Assembly: GCA_029204225.1 (NCBI GenBank)
Contig: CM055101.1
Location: forward strand, 42,062,927-42,126,926
Source of the DNA: Diphasiastrum complanatum
Lineage: Eukaryota; Streptophyta; Lycopodiopsida; Lycopodiales; Lycopodiaceae
Direction: 5' to 3'
Length of the DNA: 64,000 nucleotides
How positions within the stretch are numbered: the first letter of the stretch is position 1; every line of letters begins with the position of its first letter. The notes beneath the pieces are model-generated. The model was not told the DNA's origin. It made no database searches and saw only the letters and a program-made list of their open reading frames with translations. The position numbers were made by a program, and so were the translations under genes. Shown here one piece after another: positions 51,101 through 62,791 of the stretch.

Positions 51101-52249
51101 AATTAAAGTACTGACTAGAGGCATAAAAACAATGACTCAATTTATACAAGTATCCATGTCTCTTTTCGAGTGCTAGGATCTTGCCTATCCTATCAACTAC
51201 TTACATTGATCACATTCAAATTCTACTCTATTCCTAGATCTGTGATTCTGCTTACAAAGAGCAGATTCGTAGATAAATTTGGTACACTGCAAGTATTAGA
51301 TGAGCAGACAGAAAAACTAAAGAGGTTGCATTTGACCCTAGATCAATGATTAATTCAAGGATCAAGAATGTGCAAGAAGAATCTTGAATGAATTGAAACA
51401 CCAAGGAGGAAATTGTGAGCTTAATCTCCAACAGTTGAAAAGATACCATGATAGTATTGAATTAAAAATTCGACAACAAGGCGAATGCAGATAATGATAA
51501 ATTACTATTGAATTGCGTCTATTTTAGAGCTACAACTAATTATCATTCACAAATTGTGGAATTGAAAATGAATGATAATAACTCAGTGCGTTTGTATCTT
51601 TATCAACTACTACAAATGAATGCAATCTATAGCAATAGAACATTAAAATAAGATGAATGCATGCGCAAGTAATATGTCTATTGAAGTTTGAATAATAGAG
51701 GTGTAATACTTTCGCTATCTTACTTGATAATGATAAGCAAATAGCTTCACTTATTCTACTATCAAAATCACTCACACATAGACTATAATCACGATAACTT
51801 AATGCAAATAATCTACACTCGTTAGCAGACTTACTAATCAACTTAGAGAGACGAAGAAAAATGAATAGAATGAAGACATAACTTAAGTAGTATCAAAAAC
51901 TTAATAAATCTATAAACTAGATTTGTATCTATAGTTGCTAGCGCAACCCTAGGTAGAATGCGTTGTTATCCACATGGCAATTGCCAAGTGGCACCTGAAA
52001 TTTACTCCAGATTTGTTGCGAGTAAGGTTCCCCCCTTTTATTTTTTACTATTTCATCATTTTGGTTATTCGAACATCGTTCTAATTTTGTTCAACAATCC
52101 CTTGAATTTAGAATCTTCAAGACTGTGCAAATATTCGTGTATTTCTGCAGACTATTTGACAATATGTATAAAATTGTAGACATTATGAAAACTATATGAA
52201 TATGTACAATTGATTCCACATTACGATCAATTTTCATCAAAGATAGAAA
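51101..52249. other. AT-rich, no gene recognised
   Basis: Short frames only. The first 130 bases resemble 45.6 kb (decayed copia). Confidence 0.5.
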
Positions 52250-52411
52250 TCCAACACCATGAACACGATTATATAATAGCCATTCAAGAAAAGCATTTGT
52301 AGCATCCATTTGATACAAATTGCAGCCAAAAACGGTTGCAATAGAAACAAAAGTTTGAAAAGCTACTATCTTGGCCAAGATTGACTCAAGATTGGCTATG
52401 GACACAATCAA
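52250..52411 (-). pseudogene. Copia reverse transcriptase fragment
   Basis: Reads LESILAKIVAFQTFVSIATV and CNLYQMDATNAFLEWLLYN, the region L..A....A....LHQ-D---AFL-G of copia RT. It lies upstream of the minus-strand integrase instead of downstream, so it is a separate relic. Confidence 0.7.
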
Positions 52412-52927
52412 TTAACTTACATCCTAAACTTGGAAGCTAGAATTCCAATATCATGACAATTTAGGAAACATTCAAATCTAACATTCAAAATGAATTGAGA
52501 TCCCTACAAGATAAATAGAAATAGACTTGGCACATGTGAATAACATGAAGATTAAGTTAAATACGAAGAACAACAATCAATCTTGATCAAGAAATCTATG
52601 GAGAAATCCCAAGGTATCTCAATGCTAGCATTTGCATGATCATTGTCTTTCTTAAGTGAGATAGAGAGGTGTTCCCATCAAGCCTCAATCAAAGTAGGGT
52701 TTAAGTGTGTGTTCATTGTCCCTTTGCTTGGCCTTTGCCTTTGCCTTTGCCCTTGCACCATTTTGCCACCCTTTCATTCTCACTATAAAATTGCAATTCT
52801 TACTCTTGTTTCCATTGCTTTTCATTGTGATGGAATTGCAAGAGACATATTGCAAAGTCGAGAAAAAGAAGAGAGGAGGTTTGCTTCTTGAGGTTTTGGG
52901 GAAACTTTCTTCCTTCCTTCCTCGTGG

Positions 52928-55900
52928 ATGGCTTCTCCTGCGATCAGATTGCTTCGGGCTTCTAAACAACACCTCATTTCGCTGCAGCGATGCATCGGGA
53001 ATCGTAAACCATGGCATCATATTGTCAGAAATCTTTCAGGCTATGGAGCTGGTGATCACTATAGTGGAGCAGGAGTTGTTCATCCATTCAACGAGATCAG
53101 CAGCCTGCCATTTTCCGGTGTGAACGACAGGAAAGCCAAGGATATACCTCAAAGCGTTTGCAATGATCCAGAAACGTCTTGTTTTAGATTCTAAATTTTT
53201 CGCATTCATCAAAATAGCAAACAAAAAGTTATCTAGTCACGAATTTGCTACTCAAAACACAATGCAAAATATAATTTCTCATGCGTATTTTCCATTATCA
53301 GAGGACAGCCTGAATTCATATTTTACATAAAAATTTCATTTATTCTCACTTGCAGTATTATTTTGTGTTTAATTTCAGACCACAGATTTCGATGTTTCTC
53401 GTCAACGGGAAATCCTTCGATGACTTTTGGATCAGATGGAAATGATATGGAAGCTAGCAAGGTTTCTGAAGATAAATCAAGCGAGAAGTTAAAAGACTCT
53501 GCAAGTAATGGTTCCACACTGCAAGAAGACTCTGAGAAATCAAACGAGAACCCAAAAGACTCTGTAAATAATGTTTTCACAATGCAAGAAGGACCTGAGG
53601 AAGCCGAACGTGAAGACATTCATAGTAATGGTGTTCTAGATGATACCAACGATACCAATGACTCAATAAATGATGATGAAGATGAGGAGGACGATGATGA
53701 TCTTTATGGTTATGATGATGATGACGACGAGGATTACGAGGACGAATCTGAGATCGAGGCCCATTCTGGCTCTGAAGGAAGCGGTTCTATACTTGCTCAC
53801 CTGCAAGCTGTCCCAAAGCGACAGCGGAAGTTCCTGCTGCAGAAGGCTCTTAAAATACCAACGAAAAAACGCCGAGTGAAAATTGTGAAAAGAAAAGTTT
53901 TGGCTCTTAAAGAATTTGTACGTATAAACCCAGCGTCAGTCTCTGTACCTTAAAATTACAATAGTTTAGATGTATCGCTATTCTATTGAACGTTCAAAAC
54001 TATTGTCTTTATGTTACGTTGTCCGGTTACCAGCAAATATGTGCAATCTTTGAACATTTTGGTAGATAATCAGAAGGGCAGCAATCATTTCAATCAAAAA
54101 AGCTGATTTTACCCTAGGTTAGGATGGACATTTTTGGGGTAGTTTCAAGACCAAATTGGTTTCGAAATATACATCGAGATTTGAAAAGTTTTAAACATAA
54201 CATTGCAATCAGAAGCAGAAAAGTGTACCAACTTACAAGGAAATTTGCAAAATCAAAGAGAGTATTATATCATAAGGAGGTTGAAGTTTACAGTGAGTCT
54301 TATTGACCCGTTTGCTACTTACTGCAATGTTGCTACTGTACTTCAGTGCTCCTGTACTAGTATTTGAAGTATGCCAAGCTTTGTACTACCTGCACGTCGC
54401 AAAATATAGGTAGGACATTTGATGCAATTTAATATTGAAAAGTCAACACATGGAGTCTCACGGAGAAGCAACATACACAGAGTTATTAACATCTTGCATT
54501 GGATCTGCTCTAAGCTATAGATTGAAGTTCAATTAACTGGCTTGTTTTCAGTCTCTTATTCTTTCATTCTGTGAAGTTGTGTTCTTGTTAGTATTATGTT
54601 CTACTGAATGTGGACATTCGAAGAGACTAAATTGTCTTGTGAAAGCATAATAGTTGATCAAAGGTATTTGTTAGGCATCTCTTCAGTTTCAAAAGTTGAA
54701 TAAACGCTTGTCAGAAATATTATAAATTTCATCACGATGCTGCATTCATTTTCAAGTGTATTGGCATTCAGTGGCAGATTTGTACGACTGGCCTTTTGTG
54801 GCTAGCCAGTAGTGTGGATCCTACATTGGGGTGGTTTCACATGGAAAGTGGGGGTAAGTGGAGAGGGCCCCAAATAATGCACTCTTATTGGTGGAGGCCA
54901 CTTCAAGTGACCTCCCTCCCTTTCGATGGAGTGTGACTCACCCCTAGGTGGCATGCTAGGTGGTATTGAAGGATGCCACCATGGGGCAAGTCAAGATGTT
55001 AGGCAAACACCCTATGCTTCTTGACTTGCCCTAGGGCCCATGGCGTGCCCTTAATCTCACATCAAATAGAACCTCCACGTTATCTAATTCAAATTCATCC
55101 AATTGATTGTGCTTGCCTCCAAAAAGTAGGAGGTTTCACATGGGAAAGCTTTCTTCAATGTGGGGATAAGTTCGTCTTCGGAAATGCACTTACTGCCCCT
55201 CCCTTCCATGTGAAACCAACCTTATTGAATCATTTTATGTCTTCCACTAAGGTTATAGATGTGTGCTTGAAGAAATGGAAAATTATTCTATGTGTAGCGC
55301 AAACTGCATAATGTCCACTCGTACGCACATGGATGGCCATACCGCCGAGTATGTAGTAGCTGTGGTACATGTATGGGTGCACTATGTTTGCTGGTAACTG
55401 TGGTCTATTACAACATTTGGTTTGGCAATGTTTAATGTTTGAAGTGAGTTGTCTTGCTTGTTCCGGGTTTTTTAAAGGATGTATTAGAGCGATGCCTTTT
55501 TTGAACTTGTTCTGAAAGGTTGAATGTTCTTTCAATTGATAAAAAATCATTCATTGAAAGCTAAGTACATATATTGCAATCACATACGACACTACACGAA
55601 AATTGTGAATAATATGGGTACAATGAAAACGTTTGACACTCTCGAAAAGTGAAATATTGATCAATAACTTATAATGAAAGTACAGTGGCAAGTAACCTAT
55701 AAAGCATTGAGGCCCAATATATGTGCACGTGTATGCAACAAGTGTAAAACTAAGAAAAAAGTAGTCTAAGAGCTCATTAGTGACACATAAAACCTAGCCC
55801 TTTCTCGTCCTATTAGAGGAGGCCACCTACGCTCTAAGCGTCCCTCAAGCCCTCCCACTGGTGGGTGACCTGCTCTACCTTGTTGCGTGCTGGCAATGAT

Positions 55901-58900
55901 ACTAGAACCTCTAGGGTAACCCCTGAGTCTTCGTCTCGAGGTGGATGTTGTGGGGATTGAGGAGAAACTAAGAGCCTATGTTGTTGCTGCCTCGGTGTAC
56001 TGCATGTTAGGCTTGGGTTCTCATCTACCTCTGTCTCAACAACTACATCCACAACTCTGTGTCAGGGAGGGGTTGATGGCTCATCGTCCAAGTACACAAC
56101 CTCCTCCTCTTGCAGTGATGAAGTTTGAGCATCCTCATGTAGCATAAATGGACAACCGACAAGTGGTTAGTAATTTGCCATCCACCATAGTTGGCATCAA
56201 AAAGTGGGAAACAAGAAGTGTACAAAGATAGACACATACCTGTGGTGACAATGGTGTGGCAGTAGTAATGTGTCGATGTCGAAGTACATCCTATTGTAGG
56301 TCGTGATAAAATGTGGCCACTCCTCGTCGGCCTGCGTTGTGGTTTCAACAACAATCAAGTCATGAACGTAAAGCTAGTTGGTGAAATGCTCCATGAATAG
56401 CTAGCTAATTGTCAAACCCTAAACTTTATGCCAAATGAATTTGAAAATAACCAAGGAAATATCACTCATTTGTCCTCTGAGAGGATCAGCTACTAAAGGG
56501 CGTCCCCAATGTGGCCCATGAACTTTTAGATGAGGCCCATGGTGCTAGCCTCTTGATCTACTGGTTTGCGAATAGAATTGATAGGTTGCAGCACTTGCAC
56601 AAGCTTCTTTGCCTATTGCCAAAACTCCTTGCTGAACACGATGGACAAAAAGTGCAACCCCTACAACAACTTGCTCTGTTGCCACTCTTGAAACTCAGGG
56701 CTAGTGGCCATTCTCTCGAGCTCCGGACAATAATTCATTGGATGATCCATGACCAACAGATAGTAAGCAAAGTGGTTTGTCTCACTTTTCCTCGGTCTAG
56801 GCAGTTATGTGAGTAAAACATGTGTAGGACTTGCTCCTTCCATGTGACAAATTTCATGACGGACATGGCTATGGTGGCTAAGACCCAATCTAGGCAGGCT
56901 ATCTTGTGGAACATGAGGTCTATGGAGTGCACCGTGCAAGGAGTCCAGATGATTTGGGAGGAGGCAGTAGTCACCAACTTCCTCATCTCAATGCACTCTT
57001 GGTATGGTTGCCAATGCTATTAAAAAGGAGGATATGAACAGACCCTAATTTACAAGCTCTACCAACTCAAAACCCTAAAAACCTAAACCCTAAAGTATTG
57101 TCAAAACAATGGTGGCTAAATTGGATATGAACCATGAGTGATGAACCCCAAACCTTAAACCCCAGCCTAACATGCCGCTCCTAGGCCTAAAAACCATAAA
57201 AACCGCAGCCTAATGGGAGATGACAGCCAAGAAAAACAAAGAACGACACCCTGATCCTAAATGGGACGTACTATCACTGATGAGGATGTGACAAATGATG
57301 TGTACTGCCAAAAATAAACCATAAACATCCTGCTTGCATCTTAACGCTTGTCGGAAAACTAGCAAAGAGAACAAAAAAACTACCATCCCAAAAAAAAATC
57401 CACCAAATGGACGGCTATGAAAGTGGCTGAACCTAGAGTCATACTCTGCATAATGATCAAACACTGGTTGCGAATTCATTTCGTCGGAATTGGATCATAG
57501 AATCAAGTTTTATCCACATTCTCTCTCCCTTCACTGGTAGCTCCCTACAAGCTTTTTTTTTATAATTTAGAAAAGGAAAATATTTTGTACATACAAAATG
57601 CGTATCTATGGTCCCATAGAAGCAAAGAACTGGGATTTGAAACTTTTGGGATAAACCCAAATCGAGATATTGTTTTGTAAAATCTCCCTATTATTCAAAA
57701 TATTACTGGTTTTTGTTTTTGAAAATTCTTTGTTTTGAAACTTTTTGAATTGAGCAGTATGTTTCTGGAGTATTTTTGATCTAAGTCGACTTAGAACCAT
57801 TAATGGTCCTCATTTTTAGTTTCAATCGGTGCTAGCTGAATGTATATTTTAAGGCGTAGGTTGATGGGTTTGAAGACCATCTATTAAATTTAATGGGTCT
57901 GGTTGGTGTTGGGGGCATGAGGGAGGCGCCAGCCTTGTCCTCCCTGATTGGCCCACGGTTGGAATTGTGAGCCAAGGTCTCAGATAAAATGGTGTGCTCA
58001 CTGGGGCAGCGACGATACGGACCATGGGCCATGAGCTCACAAGAAAAATTGCCAAAAGGGGGTTACACTCACTTACTAAAAATATCTTACCTATACATAG
58101 TAGGTGTTGACCACAAGGACTACACAATTAAGAATGGTAAGTAAGTGAGGTACTAACTATTTATATCACCCACAAATGCTATAAAGAGAGGTGGCTCACA
58201 CACATGGTACCTCCGTACAACCAAGATTCATACTATCTTTGGAAAGGATGGGTGTCACCTCAAGTCACTTCTGACATCAATGCATGGTACTTCTTCAAGG
58301 GGAGCAGGACACATGGCTGTAAGGGCATGAAGGGTGTGAAGAATGAGAAGATGGCACTTTGAAGGAGAGTTTTTTTGAAAAGCCTATAAGAAGGGGAGCT
58401 AGCTAAGCTGGGGTTTCCTTTGTTGTCAAGTGCCAGCTGGTTCTGGTTTCCTGGTAGTGGGCAAGTTGTCAATGCTATGAACCTCTTTCATGATGTAAAA
58501 TGAAGTTATTTCCATCGTATTTTTTTTCATTCTGTCCAAAATTTTGTTTGAACCATTTTGTTATTCCTGAATCCATTCTGCTTAACTGAGTCGCTTCGCT
58601 TGCTTATAGAATCTTGATTTGATTAATGCAGCTGATGCGTCAAATGAGGGTGGTTGATGTAAATCGGACATGCAAAGTTACAAAGGTGATGGCTCTGATT
58701 TTCCAGTATAATGAAGTTTCTACTGCTGTTGTGGACTATTGGATTTTCTGTTGTGAAAGGAAATGCCTACTTATGGAGCTGTGAAAGCTTTTTTTTCACC
58801 CTTATCCAACGATAAAGTGCAGGGTGGAGGAGTTTTAAATTTCACAGCATTTGTGGTCTGTGGAAATTGTGACGGTGTTGCTGCTTTTGGCAAAGGAAAG

Positions 58901-59566
58901 GGGCAGGAGGTTGGTGAAGCTGTCAGCAAGGTGCTGCTCAGTCTCTGCGTGAATGATTCCGTCAGCTGTCGGGTCTTTTTTCTCTGTATTTTCAGATGCA
59001 CACTTTGCTGTGATCTCTTTTGAGTTTTATTGAGTTTCCTCATGGATAATATTGGTGTAAGTCTTTTACTATGATTGCACCCTCCAGTCTGCAAATATAT
59101 TTAAAGTTGCTTGTTTTGAATGGCTGGAGCAGGCTCAATTGAGAGCAATAAAAAACCTACATTATTTTGACATTTACAAGGGGCACACAATTTATCATGA
59201 GCAAGAGGCCAAATATGGGAAAACGAAGGTGATTCAGCCAGCTCTGAATATATCAGATCTACTTCTCTTTAGAAAAAAAAAAACCAACCAAGCTAGTCCA
59301 TTTTCACAACTGGTTTGGTGTGCAGATACGCTTGTGGCCTGCTCATAGTGGCACCGGGATGAGGGCATGTCCTGTGGTGAAAGATATTTTACAATTGGCA
59401 GGTTATAAGGATGTCAAAACAAAGGTACATCACCCTGGAACTCCTCTTTCAGATATTAACAATCCTATAAGGTATTTTGTTGACACTTGGGAATGGTTTC
59501 TTTCAGGTGATTGGGTCCCGACATCCTCACAATACTGTGAAGGCTGTCTTCAAGGCTTTGAGCATG
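52928..59566 (+). CDS. Mitochondrial small-subunit ribosomal protein uS5m, seven exons visible
   Basis: Nuclear gene for the mitochondrial ribosomal S5 protein. Predicted exons: 52928-53117, 53379-53917, 58632-58685, 58823-58930, 59133-59228, 59326-59424, 59507-59566. All have GT-AG borders and compatible phases, and no stop interrupts the 382 codons. Start MASPAIRLLRASKQHLISLQ is Arg-rich and acid-free, a mitochondrial presequence. Exon 2 is low-complexity with a long Asp/Glu run (DDEDEEDDDD) and a basic end (PTKKRRVKIVKRK). Exons 3-7 give the S5 fold: MRVVDVNRTCKVTKGG, NFTAFVVCGN, GKGKGQEVGEAV, LWPAHSGTGMRA, LQLAGYKDVKTKVIGSRHPH, NTVKAVFKAL. Intron 2 is 4.7 kb. The last exon was not found; a following intron over 4.4 kb is implied. 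This is the only intact host gene here. Confidence 0.92.
54829..55225. mobile_element. MITE/foldback-like element in uS5m intron 2
   Basis: About 395 bp with inverted ends: GGTGGTTTCACATGGAAAG on the left, and CTTCCATGTGAAACCAACC on the right. A third copy of the word (GAGGTTTCACATGGGAAAGC) lies inside at 55130 in direct orientation, and an internal hairpin GGGCAAGTCAAGA / TCTTGACTTGCCC lies at about 54984-55032. No coding capacity. The target duplication is not clear. Confidence 0.6.
55800..57020 (-). pseudogene. hAT-type (DUF659/hAT) transposase relic in uS5m intron 2
   Basis: Minus-strand frame 56986-56735 reads MRKLVTTASSQIIWTPCTVH and SIDLMFHKIACLDWVLATIA, the W-PC--H-ID-M---I pattern of plant hAT transposases (DUF659 side). 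Lower-coordinate sequence resembles the rest in shifting frames (a MDHPMNYCPELERMATSPEF-like stretch) with TAG stops. The N-terminal zinc finger and C-terminal dimerisation domain were not found. Confidence 0.65.
57040..57200. repeat. Degenerate CCCTAAA-like repeats
   Basis: aaaccctaaaaacctaaaccctaaa and further accttaaacccc words. They resemble plant telomere units but are too irregular to be a telomere. Confidence 0.6.
57201..58631. other. Remainder of uS5m intron 2, nothing recognised
   Basis: No family-like frame. The intron ends tgattaatgcag at 58631. Confidence 0.6.
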
Positions 59567-61860
59567 GTATGGTTGAAAATTGAGACATAGGGACATGTCT
59601 TTTCACGTTGCTTATAGGGCTATTTTCCAACCCCTTTTTTTTTTGCGAAGTTGAAGTACCTTCTGCAAAACTGCTTGAATCATCTGACTGAAAGGGATAC
59701 AAATTTCCTTTTATGTTATGCTTTATAGTCAACAACCTAGCTTTCTTATTTGTTGATGTTTGGAAAGACTTGCTAGGGTTTTCGAACAAACTTGATTGGA
59801 CTCCAAGAGAGAAATTTCATGGCCTTCCATTACTTGAAGCAGCATGAAACACTCGAGGACCAGCAGGCTGTATCAATACTTTGGAAAAATTAGTGATGCA
59901 TAAGAACTTATCATTTGAAACCATAGCTTTTTTCAGAAATGAAGAAATATAATCCATGTATGTAGCCACCAAAAAAGCTCCCAAGTAAAGGTCTTCTAGA
60001 TCCATGACACAAACTTAAGAAATGCATATATAAACACATACACCACAAGTGATGAGAAGCTTGTTGCAAGAACTCATTATCTTTATCAACTAAAATCCAT
60101 CACTATAGAGATCCCAGTTACTTTTAAAATGGATTGGAACGAAATCATGTCAGCTTTAGTAAGGAAAATGTTAACATATGTCATCGATAGATCTTGTTTG
60201 GTCTATTGAATGAGAAATTGGCAAACTTTATGTACTATATGCACTACTATTATTGCAATTAGAATCGATGCAACCCAACCTTGGGAGTTGTGGGACATAT
60301 GTTGAAAGGATGTGAAAGTGAAATGCTAATTTGTAGGACCCATGAGCTCTAGGTACCTTTACAGTGACTATCAAAATATCTTAGAAGTACCCGTGCAACC
60401 GTAGGTACCTTGAAATTTATTATCAAAATCTCTGATCCTTGCAAAAATTCTGACTCCATGCATAGTTACAACTGAATTTTTGAAATGTCCAAATGTGAAA
60501 CGTTTGAAACACATTCAAATGTTTGGAAAAATCCTCCAAACCTTTGGAACCTTTTTCCTCATTTCTAGATTGCCAACGACATGACGATTAGCAGTTATGC
60601 TGTAAAAGTAGCATTGTTTGCAATGCATCTAGTCGTTCACAGCTCAGAGTAACATTATATATACAAGACACATATTAAATGGAAAACATAACACCTGGAG
60701 ACTGTAATTATACAACTTACTAGGTCTGCTCACTGCTCAATATATTAGCAAATTTCTTAAGGCTATCAAATGAAAGTTTGGAATCTATTCGTAAACTGTA
60801 GTCTGTCACTGCTAATCCCAAGTATCTTTGAAACTTGAACAGTGATGACACGTCATGATTTTCATGCATGTACTTGTGCAGTTAGCCTCCATGACGACTA
60901 CGACCCTCCACACCCTAGTCTCGAATCTTATTCACACTTTTTGGTTGAGAAAGTAATTTTTGTATGGCAACCAAAAATTTGTGGTTGTAAATGGTGGATT
61001 TTTTATATTTGTGAAGTGTGTAGGGAAGAGCCTAGAGAGGCTAGACGTGCATGCAAGTTTTGTGTTAATGTGTGGATCATCTAGTGGGGTTAGAGAAGAG
61101 TTTAAAAGACTAGAGATCTATCCAAAATTGTGTCTGACCTTGTTGATGTGTAAACCCCCCTAAAACAAGCTATGGGGTATTTGTTTGGCATGAAATTTGG
61201 ACATAATAGCTGAAAGCAAGTTTGAAAATCTAAAGCTGTATAATGGTTAATTTTGGCCCGATGACATGATGTGGTCAGTTGTGGATCTTGCATGTTTGAA
61301 TGTGTTTGGCCACAAGGAAAATCATTTGGCAGCAAAAACAGATTATTACAGGACTTAGCAGCCAAAAAGTGTGGAATCATGTACTAGCAGCAAGGGGGGG
61401 ATATACATCGCCACACGTGAAATTTAGATTATTTACGGCTTCTTCCAGCTGATAAAGGCTCAGAAGCATGCAGTGATATAAATTTACAGGCCATTTAAGT
61501 AGTTTCATAGTGAAAAACAAGTACGTGGATCACAACTTGTGCCATGTGGAATATACAATGTACCAGCAGGTGTACATCTAATTTCAGGCCATATGGGGTG
61601 TCTTCAGGTGATTAAAGGTGGTTAACCGCATGACACCAGTAACTTCGGGTGCAGGTCAGATCACAACTAAGGTAGGATGGACATGTGACAGAGTTACGAA
61701 TAGAGCCACAGCTAATCTAGAGCTAAGCTATGAAAGCATCACATAAGCAAGACTTAAGCTATGAAAGCAGCACATAAGCAAGACTTACCCCTAGAAAGCA
61801 GGAAAGAGAGACATTAAGGAGGCTGAAGAGAGAGATCAATATCATCAGCGGAATAACAAA
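59567..61860. other. Probable last intron of uS5m, no gene recognised
   Basis: Begins gtatgg after exon 7. No exon completing the S5 C-terminus was recognised. A ~31-base tandem duplication (gctatgaaagca.cacataagcaagactta) lies at 61724-61787. Confidence 0.5.
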
Positions 61861-62188
61861 TGACACAGTTTCCCTACTTATATCCAAGAGGAAGCCCTAA
61901 AGGAAGCTTCCGATGGCTAGGGCCCAACTGGGAGGGAAAATAGTGCGCCCTCCAAGAAGGCCCCCACTCTCCAGTAATATGTCCAAATGGCCTAATATGT
62001 CCAAATGGAATAATAAGGCCAAAGGCCAACCATATAGTCTAAGTGTCACTAATGAATAAAAAAGGGCCCAAGGCCTGCTTATGCATAAAGTAAAGTAAAT
62101 GTAAATGGACGCGGCGAATGTAATGAGCCGAGTCCATAACTCTCCCTGGCACAAAAGAAAAAGACCCAACTGCCGAAAAGAAACTGGA
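61861..62188 (-). repeat. Probable part of the 3' LTR of the chromovirus
   Basis: Directly downstream (minus strand) of the chromodomain stop. A purine-rich CCAGGGAGAGT near 62150 could be the polypurine tract, and GATATAAGTAGGG near 61880 a TATA box. No second copy is in the window, so borders are unproven. Confidence 0.45.
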
Positions 62189-62791
62189 TCAAGTAGCAGC
62201 AAGCCCTGATGCATCAACAGCTAGAACAACATCTGATGTAGAGGAATCAACAAGTGCAGCAAGAGCACGAGCCTGATCCGCAAGTGATGGTGTATGATAA
62301 AAGACATCAATAAGCTCCCATGTGGCCTCCTCAATAGGACGGCCATCCCACTGGACCAAAAACTGAATCTGTCGGCGGCGTCGACTATGGTATAGACGAA
62401 CCTGTAATATAGCAGCAGGTAAAAATGGAAATAACTCTGGAGCAGTAGGAAACTCAGCATCACAAGGAGCGTCATCCTCAATATCAGCACGTAATAAACT
62501 GACATGGAATACATCACAGGCGCGTGTGGAAGCAGGAAGCTGTAAGCGATATGTAACTGGACTAAGAACCTCCAAAATGCGATAAGGCCCATAATAACGT
62601 GGTGCAAGCTTCTCAGTAGAAGCATGGCCCTGGACAAAATGATGACGTGCAAACCGTAGGCGTAGATAAACCATATCTCCAAGCTGAAACTCAACATGGC
62701 GGCGGTGACGATCAACTGAGGTCTGATAACGCTGCTGAACATGCTGTAAATGAGAACTGGCCCGGGTAATAAGCTCTCGAGCACCAAGGTA
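62189..62791 (-). CDS. Ty3/gypsy chromovirus integrase C-terminus with chromodomain
   Basis: Minus-strand frame (numbered from 62917). Homology starts at about residue 43 (GARELITRASSHLQHVQQRY), then the integrase C-terminal GD-VYLRL (80-87) and KLAPRYYGPYRILEVLSPVT (103-122), with DVFHVSLLRA before a linker. A chromodomain follows at 168-210 (ILQVRLYHSRRRRQIQFLVQ, WDGRPIEEATWEL). It ends after DASGLAAT. Chromodomains guide integration to marked chromatin. The Trp and Glu of the chromodomain core are kept. Everything upstream in pol is missing or unreadable. Confidence 0.92.
   Translation of the reverse strand, partial: YLGARELITRASSHLQHVQQRYQTSVDRHRRHVEFQLGDMVYLRLRFARHHFVQGHASTEKLAPRYYGPYRILEVLSPVTYRLQLPASTRACDVFHVSLLRADIEDDAPCDAEFPTAPELFPFLPAAILQVRLYHSRRRRQIQFLVQWDGRPIEEATWELIDVFYHTPSLADQARALAALVDSSTSDVVLAVDASGLAAT

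Noticed and set aside
57040-57200. Interstitial telomere or former chromosome end
   Set aside because: The CCCTAAA-like units are few and irregular, with no continuous array.
58763-59023. Independent 86-codon gene
   Set aside because: Its central part is exon 4 of uS5m read through both splice sites; flanking residues are intron translation.
59817-60005. Minus-strand ORF MDLEDLYLGAFLVATYMDYI...
   Set aside because: A faint transposase-like feel, but no motif that assigns it to a family.
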